Shown: positions 1 to 11,399, counted from the first letter of the stretch. The stretch is DNA of 64,000 bases from Mya arenaria (GCF_026914265.1 NC_069136.1:24998701-25062700); one strand, 5' to 3'. Program-made: numbers and translations. Notes: a model not told the origin generated them from the sequence alone.

Positions 1-256
1 CAAAGGCCACTGATGTTATAAAGCTGGCCATTGTAAAGGGCTTGTAGTTAATGTGGGATAAGATGAGCTCTATTTGTGTATATGGGGTACACAAACAAAA
101 GTTCCTGGTGTTATAAATGCTGGTCATGGTGCCTGTCTAGTAATTAATGTATGTTGAGATGCGCCCTATATGTGTATATGTGGATACACAGACAAAGGCC
201 ACTGATGTTTTAAAGCTGGTTATGGTGCAGGATTTGCAACAAGTCGTTGTTTGCAG
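1..256 (+). repeat. ~97 bp tandem repeat in intron before first visible KY-like exon
   Basis: About two and a half diverged copies of a unit of roughly 97 bp, starting near 1, 96 and 193. Shared blocks include CACTGATGTT, TATAAAGCTGG and GTGTATATG. The last partial copy runs toward the splice acceptor that ends at 256 (TTTGCAG). The repeat is intronic and non-coding. It is the first of several tandem arrays that sit against exon edges in this gene. Confidence 0.7.
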
Positions 257-3200
257 GAGAACCGAGAGGCGCAGGCAATCCGAGAAGTGAAAGTCAAGAA
301 GCGGGCAAAAGATCAAGAGGTCAAGAGGATGCAGGAGCAAAAACTGGAGGTATCCGTGGTATACAGAAACTTTATTTAGAAGAAACGATTGGGTTTTTTA
401 TGTGGAGGTAACCGTGGGAAAAATTTACTTACTTTAGAAGTAGCCGGTGGTTATTTGATCACAGTGTATGCAACCGTGCTAAACAGGAACTTAATTTAGC
501 TTAATTTAGAAGTAATGGGTGGTTATTTGAACAAAGTGGAAGTAACCGTGGTTTAAAGGAACATAATACAGAAATAACGGTTATTTTTTAGGAAAGTGGA
601 GGTAACTGTGAAATAAGGGAACTGAATATGGAGGTAACGGTTGTTTATACGTGTATTTACAAATTTCGCGTTAACCATTGTAAAGGTAAAAATAGAAACA
701 CAAATCGGAGATAAAGGTGGTTAACAGTAACTAAATATGGATGTAACCTCGGTATACACGAACAAAGGCTCGAGATAAACTTGTTTATATACATGAACAA
801 ACGCTCGAGATAACCTCAGTACATCTGCATATAGAAACACAAATCGTAGGTAATGGTGGTAGGTAACCTCAGTATACTCATGAACAAAGGCTCTAGATAA
901 CTTTGGTATATCTACATATAGAAACACAAATTGGAGATAATGGTGATAAAAGTGCCTAAATAAGTATAGAGGTAATTGTGGTATATGTGAACAATAACTG
1001 GAGGTAACACCATTATACAGGTAAATACCATACCATAACATTTACCAGTGATGAAAAATTATATAACTAGTATTTGCACTAGGTTCAGATCTCTTTTGAC
1101 TTGTTTTTAATGAATACTTTTCTATACTTCCATCCAACACAGGTGAGGCGTCGTCAGGAAAAGCACAACTTTCAGTTGGTGAAGGAGGATGAGGCGCTCT
1201 TCCGGCGGAAACAGGCCGAGGTGCAGGAAGAAATTGCCCGCAAACACGAACAACTCGTCAAACTCGAGGAACAGGCTAATAGGTTACAATACACTGATTA
1301 GTCATGTTCAGTAAATATTTATATTTACACACGTCACAATCATTTTCATCTTTGATATTTAAGACTCATGCCTGGAAAAATAACACAGTTAAGGGTTATA
1401 ATTGTTAGGTTCTCGTCGATAATTCAACTCACTCGATCAACTCATTGAATATATTTATAATTACACGCAGTTTATAAAAGTACTATTCAACAGCATTCGT
1501 TGTACACAACATCAAATATATGTATGTGCATCTTCTGGCAATTTCTATATCAACATATCTAAAGAAGACTGAATAAATAGATAAAATGAGAAAAGTAAAA
1601 TTGAATCTCTTGTTATCGCACCCGTATTACCCTTTCAGAGGTTTACGGGAACAAGAAATTAAACAGAAGTTCATGGAAGGTCAGAATGTAGACGCTAATG
1701 GTAACTTTGTCTTTGAACCGGAAACGACGACCCGAAAAAATGTCGCCCACGAACCCACCGTACAAAATCCCGCAGTACGGTTTGATTGATTTTTAATTGA
1801 TTTATCGCGTTGGTTTTTTGATAATACTGCATCTGTTAGATTAAATAAGATTTGGAAGTGCATTCGACTTCTGTATTTTGCGTTGTTTTTCTCGGATAAT
1901 CTTAGTTCAATCAATATCATCTCATTTGTTTTCGTTTGTAATCGCGTTCCATGGTTTCCGAGATGTCGTAATCAGTGTAATGTTTTCATATTGTATTTCA
2001 GAATTGGTTTCATTGTACATGTATCACAACTGCAATATAGATAAATGTCGTCCATTCACATACCTTTCATAACCCTTTAACAGAAGTTTAACCTGACGGG
2101 AATTACGCGGTCAGGCTGGGGATTTGAGGACCTCGCCGTACAGGAGGTGGACCAAAGGGACCCGGAGCCGCGCCCGCCAACCTACCGGAAACGCGACATC
2201 GTCCACAACACACATCAATTCAACATGTTTGACAAACACGCAGTCAAGGTTTGTTGATCATCTTTGTTAAGGTCGTCTGTAGCTGGGTTGCTTAAAAAGT
2301 AAAGGAACAGTTTTGCCTATTTGAGTCGTCGTCGTCGATGAGATTTGTTGGCGCTAGACGAATACTATACAAATATTCGGACATTCAGCTGTTATAGTGA
2401 TCGATTTGAGGCCTTTAACGGGTGTTTATAATTGTAATATATACAGTATGTATGTATTCCTTCACTATGGAAACCACATTATACACGGTCTGGACCCTAA
2501 TTAAATGACGGTTTATATACCGTTCAGTTTACAAAGTACGTTTAAATAAAAGTAATCCTTTGTTTCCCGTAGGCGCCGTTCAGTGCACGTGAGTCGGTGG
2601 CGGCGTTGGTGACTTACTTCCGGGAAGGTGCGGAGAACCACCTGCAGCTCGTGCGCATGTTTTACCGCTGGATCACGTTTAACGTCGCGTACGTCATTTT
2701 ACGAAATAAGCTGTAGCTTTCTTCAATATTCAGCTAATATATTAGTTGATACATGTATACTGGTCATTGTGTGATATCTGGACACTATCCGAAATAAATA
2801 CGATAGTATTTACCAAGTTTGAGATAATTCTAGCGGAAATTTGGATCTTACTTTGAAAACATTTTGGTTATACTTTTTGCTTTTCGCTGTCAATGATTTT
2901 AATGATATAGCCATGTTTACAATGTGTAGATTTGATAAATTTTATTAAAAAGACTACTTGTATTGTATGTCATTTCTTATGAGTCTTTACCAAATACCTT
3001 AACGTGTGTAGGTTTGACGTTGACGGATATTACGGGGAGTCTCAGTTGCAGTCCGTGGAGGCGGAGGACGTTCTCGGCACTGGTGTCACTATATCAGAAG
3101 GGTACGCAAACCTCCTCGCCGCCATGTGCAGGTAAATAGTGCAAATAGTACTACAATGTAATAGGCCTCACGATCTGGTAAATGTATATTGGCCCATTGA

Positions 3201-6200
3201 CGGGCCCTACCAAGCCCGAGGATTACGCCAACCTCCTAACCCTCTAGTGCAGGTTATGTCAAGTGTCACATGACGGGCCCTACTGTCTGGTTAATAATGT
3301 GTGGCATAAGAATGAGGCTCGCCTCTAAGATTTAGCCAACGTAGTCGCCGCTGTCTGATTGGCTTCTCTTATTATGAAAAATACGTCAATGTCCTTTCCG
3401 TTCGATGTAGATAAATTTAGTTTGGCCTAAATCCGGGCCATTTGAAGTGACATAATAACGGACATCTACACAAACCTCCTTGTCGCAAATTCAGGTAAAT
3501 TTTTGAGTGGTCCTTGGACTGGCCTGGCCAACTCCGGTGAGTACACCAACATCATAATCGCTATATAAGTGTAGCAATCGCTTGAAAACTAAACTGGGCG
3601 TATGTAATTGTTCTTTGTTCTAGTACGTTCGTGACTAAGACGCACCCGCTATCTACAAAGTATATGTCTCATCACGGTTCAAGTAAATCCCTATGAACGT
3701 CATCGAGGGTATTGTAAAGGGTTTCGAATATCAGACAGGCGACACCATCAACTTCATGTACTATCAATATCTCATCCAGGTTCGAAGGTATCACTGTGCA
3801 CGTCATCCACGGTATAGTCAAGTGGTAACAACTACCAGATAGGGGACGTGATCAACTTCATAAAATGTCATTATATAATCCACGTTCAAGGGAGTCCATA
3901 TGAAAGCCAACCAGGATATTGCCAAGGGTTAAAATACCAAATAGTGGTCAAAGTCAAATGAATGTATATACTCTATCAATTTTACAACCAGGTCCGAGGG
4001 TCATCAATGACATTGCAAAGGGTTACGAATACCGGATCGTAAACTTCTTCAACCTCATGTAAACTTAATATTTGTCTCAGATTAAAGAGTGTCACTGTGA
4101 AGGTCGCCCAGGGTATTGTCAAGGGTAAAAAATACCAGATAGGGGACATCATCAAATTTATGTACATGTTCTACCAATTTCACAACCAGGTCTGATGGCG
4201 TCCCTATGAAGGTCATCAATGGTATTGCCAAGGTTACGAGTACCGGATTGTTGACATCATCATCTGCATGTACTTTCAATACCTTTCTCAGGTTCGAGGG
4301 TATCCCCGTGAAGGTCATCCAGGGTATTGTCAAGGGTAAGGAGTACCAGATAGGCGACATCATTAACTTTACGGAGAGCCACCTATGTCACTTCTGGAAC
4401 GCCGTCTACATCAACCGGAACTGGTTCTTTATTGACTGCTCGTGGGGCGCCGGGCTCGTGGACCGGAAAAGGAAGTGGAACAGACACTTTCAGGTACGAG
4501 AATGGGATTTTAACAGGGGCGACTTCCTTAATGTTATTTATATTGTTTGTGTTACAAAATCATACCGTGTTACTTGTTTTCTTTGTTGTGTTACGGATTT
4601 ATTTTGCAATAAAAGCGCAGTTGAAAGTTACAATTCAATGGTAATTAAAAACGTTGCATGTTTACACAATTATTACAGTATACATTAACTGTAATCTAGG
4701 AGTTTTATTTCATCGTGGACCCGGACAAGATGATAGTAGACCACTTCCCTTTCATGGACGGTGACCTGCGGGCCAGCTCCCGATGGCAACTTCTTGCGTC
4801 CCCAATCAGTGCTAACTCATTCAACCAGAGGTAAGTGTGCTCTTGTATTTTTACAATTACCTTTTCAAACAGACATGATTTGTAGAGTTATCTTACCTCT
4901 TGACGTAGGATCACGAGGAACTATAGAGTTGTTGCCCATTCCAACATGTTACTTCATCAGTCCAAGCACATTTTAATAGGTGAAACACTTCTCCATGACA
5001 TAGCTGCCGTTTGCCCCGCCACATATGGGAGCTTGAAATTGGGGTTGGAGGTGACAGAATTCCTCGGCTTTACTTTAAAATATTTACTAACTGTCCTTGC
5101 AGATTGAAGCTGGAGCGCGCCGCATTGGAGTGGGATGTTAAGCCGGTCACCCACACGCAGCATCACATCATCACGGTCAGTCGAGACCTCGAGGTCCGCC
5201 TTCAGGAGGTAGCAGATGTGCTTGAGGAATACTCGGTACAATTTCAGGTATGAGGTGGGGAAAGACATGCATGTGGTTGGGCTTGGAAGGTCAGTTGGTA
5301 GGGAAAGGAGGCTTGGAAAATAACTCAGATGTTGTTAAATGTTTTTGCCAATGATATTTTTTAATATTATCCTTATCATCATGCGTATCATCAACGCCGT
5401 CGTCTTAATAAGAATAATGTTATTTATTGATTTGTCTTCGTTATATATATCTTGCCATTTCTATCATCGTCGAGAATGATAATTAACATATAAAGTTATA
5501 CTTAGGCACTGTTAAAATTCAGATGCACGATTAATACCTTTGGTCTGTTTTTATATTTAATTTTATTAAATGGTGATATAATGTTGGATTTTAAATTTGT
5601 AATGAAGTTGTAAAGTGGCAAAAGAGATTAAGCTTTCACCGAATTTTACATTTAACTAGTATAGGAGTACACGATTCAGTTAAGGAAAGGTTGTGTTGGT
5701 GCATTGAGAGTTAGGACTTTGAATGAGGGGTGCAGTTATATAAAATGGCCTGTGTTGTTCAAGACGAGATATATAGTTGCTAAGTAATCATAATTGCTGC
5801 CAATGTTGTCTTGGGCTACGATTTTAATGGCACTTCAGACTATGAGATATGATACCATGCCATCACTTTTCCAAAAGCTTGATATCCCGAGCTTACATCA
5901 CTAGGTGCTTCTCATGGGTAATACATAGATTCCTTTTTCAGCGAAAAGACGGAAGCAGAAATCTAGACCGGTTCTTCTTTGCGTGCAAGCTTGACAATAG
6001 AACACTCAAAATCACGGTTCGACCCCCTGAACCAGTCGACTACCTGCTAAACATATACGGACAGAAATCACTGGACGCCGCCGGAAAATCCGAACTATTA
6101 GTCACCTATATTCTAAAATGTATCGATGTCCATCAACAACTTAGACAGTTCCCGCCAAATTTTCGAATATTTGGCGCGGTGCCAAGTTATTCAAAGTTTG

Positions 6201-6778
6201 GGTTCAGTTCTGATATAACAAAGTGTTGTGAGTATACGTGCAATTCAGGCGAAATGATTCTGCCATTAAAGACGAAAAGGAATGTGAAATGTATGGCAAA
6301 ACTTGAACATATCGACGAAAGGGTCGATTTAACGAACTATTGTCTGATCACAGCAAAAGACCGAGGTATTTCAATAAAAATGCGGTTTCCGTTTGAGGGA
6401 TATTACAAATTTACCTTGTTTGGAAAGGAAGAAGACGATGGTAACTTCAGACCAGTTGCTACCTTCATGGTTGACTGTAACCAAGCAAGTCACGTGCACT
6501 CTGGATTTCCGGTCGCGTTTGAGGCAGCTCTTGAACTAAAATGCACCTTGTATAAGCCACTGTGGAAAGACCTTCCTGCAAATTCGACAATAAACATAGT
6601 GATTGGCTGCCCAAATATAGTTAAGGCAAGCGTTATGTACCATGATCTTGAAATGGACGAGAATCACGTGTTCGAAGGAACTGTCACCACGCCCCCTGCC
6701 GGACAACCGTTTACCATATATGGGCAAAAAAATGAGAAGAGTCCATTAGTCGGACTATTCCATTTTACTATTTTTTGA
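257..6778 (+). CDS. KY/hillarin-like transglutaminase-like protein, 3' part of gene (10 exons)
   Basis: Exons read from GT/AG signals and phase: 257-349, 1143-1282, 1639-1774, 2084-2248, 2573-2688, 3012-3131, 4292-4493, 4700-4830, 5103-5247, 5942-6778. Together they encode 694 residues ending in TGA at 6776-6778; the 5' end is outside the window. The first two exons are Glu/Lys/Arg/Gln-rich and look coiled-coil. Exons 5-7 carry the transglutaminase-like (KY peptidase) core: a YRWITFNVAFDVDGYYG-type start, an SEGYANLL helix at 3095-3118, and HFWNAV plus IDCSWGAG around 4389-4452. The last exon has beta-sandwich motifs (ITVRPPEPVDYLLNIYG, then two related segments), as in KY and hillarin. Known: animal KY/hillarin proteins are cytoskeletal and muscle-associated. 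Odd: the position preceding EGYAN is Ser (TCA, 3095-3097) where the family normally has the catalytic Cys, while His and Asp are kept. It is therefore probably catalytically dead. Exon edges are flanked by degenerate tandem copies. Confidence 0.88.
340..1015 (+). repeat. Degenerate tandem repeat of exon-end/5' splice site
   Basis: The first visible exon ends CTGGAG|GTATCCGTGG at 349/350. The following intron repeats this junction many times at irregular 25-70 bp spacing. Clear copies read TGGAGGTAACCGTGG (about 402), TGGAAGTAACCGTGG (538), TGGAGGTAACTGTG (597), TGGAGGTAACGG (630) and TGGAGGTAACACC (999). More decayed ones lie near 437, 507, 736, 803, 860 and 966. Most keep a GT that could act as a weak splice donor. 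The array occupies nearly the whole intron up to the next exon region. Confidence 0.75.
3100..3590 (+). repeat. Decayed tandem copies of the 3' edge of the catalytic exon
   Basis: The exon that ends at 3131 finishes TACGCAAACCTCCTCGCC, then GCCATGTGCAG|GTAAAT. Recognisable decayed copies of this edge plus the start of the intron occur near 3219 (TTACGCCAACCTCCTAACC), 3330 (TAGCCAACGTAGTCGCC), 3462 (CTACACAAACCTCCTTGTCG, followed by CAGGTAAATT) and 3542 (TACACCAACATCATAATCG). Spacing is about 80-130 bp. None keeps a full reading frame. The unit straddles the 5' splice site. Confidence 0.75.
3677..4291 (+). repeat. Six decayed ~102 bp copies of an intron-tail plus exon-head unit
   Basis: Upstream of the real exon at 4292, six copies begin near 3677, 3779, 3883, 3989, 4078 and 4189. 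Each resembles the first ~75 nt of that exon (the stretch from GGTATCCCCGTGAAGGTCAT through AGATAGGCGACATCAT) preceded by ~25 nt like its acceptor tract. Copies 2, 3 and others contain stops or frameshifts, for example TAA in the second. The unit spans the 3' splice site, so several copies still carry an AG and pyrimidine-rich stretch. Only the last copy is followed by the rest of the coding exon. Confidence 0.85.
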
Positions 6779-6955
6779 CATGTGGTAAAAGTCGGACTTT
6801 TCCATTTTACTAAAGTCTGACATGTGCCATTATCCCCGAACTTTTCAATTGTATTGTATGTTGATAAATGCCATGAGTCGGTCTATTCCATTTGACTGAA
6901 TTTCAATTTGTGTCATTAGTCGGACTATTCCATCTTACCTTAGTTTGATGTCTGC
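6740..6955 (+). repeat. Tandem copies spanning the KY-like stop codon into the 3' UTR
   Basis: The end of the coding sequence contains CATTAGTCGGACTATTCCAT at 6744-6763. Related copies follow at about 6787 (AAAGTCGGACTTTTCCAT), 6872 (CATGAGTCGGTCTATTCCAT) and 6915 (CATTAGTCGGACTATTCCAT, exact). The array begins inside codons and continues past the TGA at 6776-6778. It is another repeat anchored to the edge of coding sequence in this gene. Confidence 0.85.
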
Positions 6956-6959
6956 CAGT

Positions 6960-7780
6960 AATATATTTGATTAAGTGCGAGCTTTGTTGAAATCAGGATA
7001 AAGCTCCACAAGAGCTATGAAAACAATCGATTGAAGTAGCCAGCGATGTGGATACCGTGGTGTGCAGCTCTGTAGCAGCAGCATCGTCATTATCATGCAA
7101 CTTAATACTACCAGCTTTGAACTATTACTTCACATGTAATTATTATAATCGACGATGATAAAATTCGTTTCTCTTTCGCATCATTTTTTTTTCCAAATTA
7201 AATTTGTAATTATGTACATTCTCTCATGAAATCGAAAAGCCTTTTAGCGAATCATGAATAATTTACAAGCAGATCCGTGTTGAGGCGTGCGTCTTCCTGG
7301 AAAATCTCCAGTTCAACATTTATGGTAGAAAAAATATGCATAAAATACACAAAAATGCACCCTTTTAGACTCAATTTTGCCATTCATTTCGTCGGCAGAG
7401 GACCCCTACCCGCCTGCCTGTCCAAAAGTGCGCACCTCTAACGTTAATTTCTAGAACCGCAACAGTAAATGACGAAATTGCAGACAAAATGATTTTTTTA
7501 TTTATTTCAATTGAACGTAATTTTGTTATAAAAGTCACGGTTAAAAGGACCGACAAATAATACAGGTCACAAACAGATTATCATGGCATTGATTATTGTG
7601 TTTGTTCCATTAGTCATGTGATGTCCACGCATTGATCAAAAGGTTCAAAATTCAGCATCCAGAACTAGTGCATGTCTTTATATATATATTAAGCTTTTGT
7701 CGTTTAATACATAAGTAACGCTTCCGATATCAAAAATGCAATTATTATATATATGTCAACAATAACCTTTCCGTTTTTGT
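6960..7780. other. AT-rich 3' flank of KY-like gene; no gene seen
   Basis: Downstream of the KY-like stop. It holds AT-rich sequence with short spurious ORFs and possible polyadenylation-like A/T runs. I see no conserved protein, RNA gene or mobile element in it. Confidence 0.5.
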
Positions 7781-7861
7781 ATGCAAGATGTGCGGAGTCC
7801 AGCGATTTTAAATGACCATAGAATCGCATGTCGTCTGTTTTTAGAAATTTATAAGCGGATA

Positions 7862-9640
7862 ACAAAACAGTCCAAGAGCACAGAATCGTCTGCCTTTAGA
7901 CAAACATGCGGTTTACAATACAGTCCAACAGCACAGCATCGTCTGTCTTTAAAAATACAGACAGATTACAATACAGTCGGAGAGTAGAGAATCGTCTGTC
8001 TTTAGAAATACAGTCCAACTGCACAGCATCGTCTGTCTTCAGAAATAAAGACAGTTGACAATACAGTCCAAGAGCAATGAATCGTCTGTCTTCTGAAATA
8101 CAGTCCAACTGCACAGCACCGTCTGTCTTTAGAAATACAGACAGTTTACAATACAGTCCAAGAGCACAGCATCGTCTGTCTTCAGAAATACAGACAGTTT
8201 ACAATACAGTCCAAGAGCAGAGAATCGTCTGTCTTTAGAAATACAGTCCAACTGCACAGCATCGTCTGTCTTTAAAAATACAGACAGATTACAATACAGT
8301 CGAAGAGTAGAGAATCGTCTGTCTTTAGAAATACAGTCCAACTGCACAGCATCGTCTGTCTTCAGAAATAAAGACAGTTGACAATACAGTCCAAGAGCAA
8401 TGAATCGTCTGTCTTCTGAAATACAGTCCAACTGCACAGCACCGTCTGTCTTTAGAAATACAGACAGTTTACAATACAGTCCAAGAGCACAGCATCGTCT
8501 GTCTTTAGAAATACAGTCCAACTGCACAGCACCGTCTGTCTTTAGAAATACAGACAGTTTACAATACAGTCCAAGAGCACAGCATCGTCTGTCTTTAGAA
8601 ATACAGTCCAACTGCACAGCACCGTCTGTCTTTAGAAATACAGACAGTTTACAATACAGTCCAAGAGCACAGCATCGTCTGTCTTTAGAAATACAGTCCA
8701 ACTGCACAGCACCGTCTGTCTTCAGAAATACAGACAGTTTACAATACAGTCCAAGAGCAATGAATCGTCTGTCTTCTGAAATACAGTCCAACTGCACAGC
8801 ACCGTCTGTCTTTAGAAATACAGACAGTTTACAATACAGTCCAAGAGCACAGCAACGTCTGTCTTCAGAAATACAGACAGTTGACAATACAGTCCAAGAG
8901 CAGAGAATCGTCTGTCTTCAGAAATACAGACAGTTTACAATACAGTCCAAGAGCACAGCAACGTCTGTCTTCAGAAATACAGACAGTTGACAATACAGTC
9001 CAAGAGCACAGCAACGTCTGTCTTCAGAAATACAGACAGTTGACAATACAGTCCAAGAGCACAGCACCGTCTGTCTTCAGAAATAAAGACAGTTGACAAT
9101 ACAGTCCAAGAGCAATGAATCGTCTGTCTTCTGAAATACAGTCCAACTGCACAGCACCGTCTGTCTTTAGAAATACAGACAGTTTACAATACAGTCCAAG
9201 AGCACAGCAACGTCTGTCTTCAGAAATACAGACAGTTTACAATACAGTCCAGGAGCACAGCAACGTCTGTCTTCAGAAATACAGACAGTTGACAATACAG
9301 TCCAAGAGCACAGCACCGTCTGTCTTCAGAAATAAAGACAGTTGACAATACAGTCCAAGAGCAATGAATCGTCTGTCTTCTGAAATACAGTCCAACTGCA
9401 CAGCACCGTCTGTCTTTAGAAATACAGACAGTTTACAATACAGTCCAAGAGCACAGCAACGTCTGTCTTCAGAAATACAGACAGTTTACAATACAGTCCA
9501 AGAGCAGAGAATCTTCTGTCTTTATAATACAATTAAAGAGCATAGAATCACTTGTTTTAAGAAATACAGGCAGTTAACAATACAATCAAAGAGCGCAGAA
9601 ACACGTGTTTTTAGTAATATGTGCGGTAAACAATACAACA
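7862..9640. repeat. Composite 53 bp / 37 bp minisatellite
   Basis: About 1.8 kb of tandem copies. The long monomer is 53 bp (ACAGCACCGTCTGTCTTTAG, then AAATACAGACAGTTTACAAT, then ACAGTCCAAGAGC). The short monomer is 37 bp and equals the long one minus 16 bp lost between two ATACAG direct repeats. Between about 8431 and 8700 they alternate to give a 90 bp higher-order unit. Each long monomer has a small hairpin (CTGTCT...AGACAG). Long ORFs appear on both strands only because stops are rare in the unit. Edges are more diverged. Confidence 0.95.
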
Positions 9641-9674
9641 TATAAAGGGAGATATATCATAATAATTATATAGC

Positions 9675-10008
9675 CATTCACCTCGGCCATTTTTCATCGA
9701 AAACAACCTCGGATGTATGCCGGTACATCAGAAGAGTACTTCGTAAATTTTTATATAATAGTAATATATGTAATTTAGTGTAGTGTTTAAACGTGTATTT
9801 TTTTATTACTATGTTTAAAATGATTGGCAGTAAATAGTACTATTTCGTAAATGATTAAGATTCTCAAGAGTTTAAATTTAATGCTCTATGGAAATTACTA
9901 CACGATCTACTTGCTTCGTAGTTAAACTGTAAAGATTTCAGAAGTTGTAAACCGTCCATTTGCCTCCGAGGTTGTTTTCGATGAAAACTGATCGAGGTAT
10001 TCCGAATG
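9675..10008. mobile_element. MITE with ~45 bp inverted ends (family copy 1)
   Basis: The left end (CCTCGGCCATTTTTCATCGA, 9681-9700, then AAACAACCTCGGATGTATGC) is inverted at the right end near 9949-10005 (CCGAGGTTGTTTTCGATGAA, AACTGATCGAGG). There is no coding capacity. A second copy lies at about 51170-51465 with the same ends and a similar interior (CGTAAATTTT..., ...TTTAACGTGTATT). It is a non-autonomous inverted-repeat DNA element. Confidence 0.85.
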
Positions 10009-10200
10009 TTATATAGCATGTTTATAAATAAGGTTTCGGTTAAAACAGGAAAGATATTCAAACGTAACATTTTGTAATTTAATAGTAACAAGTGTTTGTA
10101 ATAAAGATGAGTCTAGTGTAGTGCATTAGAATACAGTTCTGTCTCAAACGACATAAGCTTTCTTGATATTTTAAAGGTTAAAGGCCTAACACCACTCAGA

Positions 10201-10386
10201 ATGCGCCCCCTTCCTCCAACTCCCCGCTTAGGGAGGAGAGGAACGTTCATCAATGACAGGAACCGTGCCGCTATGACCCAGCGGCAGCTCCTGCCCGCTT
10301 CGCGCTCAGAAGGGAACGCTACGTCTCGTCCTCGTGGTGTTAGGTCCCGTCAGTATTACCTGACGTCCTGGCGACACTTACTATAG
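10201..10386 (+). other. Unassigned GC-richer island with 61-codon ORF
   Basis: A short block of markedly higher GC than its surroundings, preceded by a splice-acceptor-like CACTCAG at 10194-10200. It reads as a basic, Pro/Arg-rich 61-residue ORF. A short inverted repeat (GTCAGTATTACCTGAC) lies near its end. I do not recognise the product. It could be an exon of an unseen gene, a transposon fragment or chance. Confidence 0.2.
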
Positions 10387-10389
10387 AAA

Positions 10390-11130
10390 TGATCCCTAAG
10401 AGTAAGGTCTTATTATATGATGTAAAATTTTAATTCTTATACAAAAACTAGTACAGAGTGAGCATGGGTTTATATATATGCATATAGCTGGAATGAAATA
10501 CCTTTTCTTTGTTTTAAATTTAAACTTGCACTATTCTGTAGATTAAACACAGGTTTACAATTAAGCATTTATTATCATAAGCTTCCAATTTAAAGTCATT
10601 TAAGTCAAATCAAAGGATAATCAGATATTTGAACACAACTATTAAAATACGACAGTTGTGATAAATTTATCAAATTATTTCCCTTGCCTCTTAAAATAGC
10701 AGGTAGATAACTATACATTTTGTTGCGCTATTTTTCTGCAAGAGTTACTTCGCGTGGTATCCAAATAATCGAGAGGGTATTTCAAACTCTATATTAATAT
10801 AACCCGAGATTTTTTTGACAATTTTACGTTACTTTACTCAATACAATCTTGGATGACTGAAGCATTCACTAAAGGCAGCATTTAAAAACTTTCGAAAACT
10901 TACTTTTCATATCTTTCACACAGTCATTTGAAGCTTTGTCACGTGTATTGGTGTGTGAACAGTGAAGGATGTTGGTGTCATATGTTTGTTCAAAGACAGT
11001 GATCATTTCACAAAATTATTTTGACAATACGAGAAGCGCGTGTACCAAAAGTCCGCCCACCCAGCCAACATTATTGTGACCGTTTTGTTCAAGACCAATT
11101 TTGAATATATCCCTTAATATACACATCTTT
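10390..11130. other. AT-rich intergenic sequence, nothing recognised
   Basis: AT-rich, no conserved ORF, no inverted-repeat element I could delimit. Confidence 0.5.
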
Positions 11131-11315
11131 GGAATTTAACCTACATTCTCAGCCAATGAAATTGCAGATAGGCTTAATTATTAAGAATTTCAACTTTCGC
11201 GAATGCTTAAAGGTCCGCCTACTGCCAATGATCCTATACACACTACTTGCGTCAGGGTTTGCGCTTACAATTTTTCAGCCAATGAGGCTGTTTTCTAAGT
11301 CAGTTAGATGGCCAC
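11130..11315 (+). repeat. Dispersed repeat, copy A
   Basis: Shares extended similarity with 58660-58820: AACCTACATT, then GAATTTCAACT, GTCCGCCTA.TGCCA, CAGCCAATGAGG and CTAAGT/CTAAAT in the same order and orientation. It is therefore a dispersed repeat family. The 82-codon ORF overlapping it is not credible as a gene. Confidence 0.7.
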
Positions 11316-11399
11316 CATACCAAAAGACAGAGGTTGGCGTTAGGGCGCCTAAACCTGGACTTTTATTTGAAAGATAAATGTTGGAAACTTTGACGGTGC

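Noticed and set aside
3677-4291. Mutually exclusive cassette exons in the KY-like gene
   Set aside because: Copies contain stops and frame changes and lack the second half of the exon with the catalytic His and Asp, so they cannot replace the real exon.
8129-8887. 252-codon minus-strand and 196-codon plus-strand (8400-8990) ORFs
   Set aside because: Both lie wholly within the 53/37 bp minisatellite. Open frames on both strands follow from a stop-poor repeat unit, with no start context, splice sites or domain.
7862-9640. CRISPR-like array
   Set aside because: Repeats are contiguous without unique spacers, the monomers are 53/37 bp, and the genome is eukaryotic.
11129-11377. 82-codon ORF
   Set aside because: Covers a dispersed repeat whose second copy (58.7 kb) does not preserve the frame.
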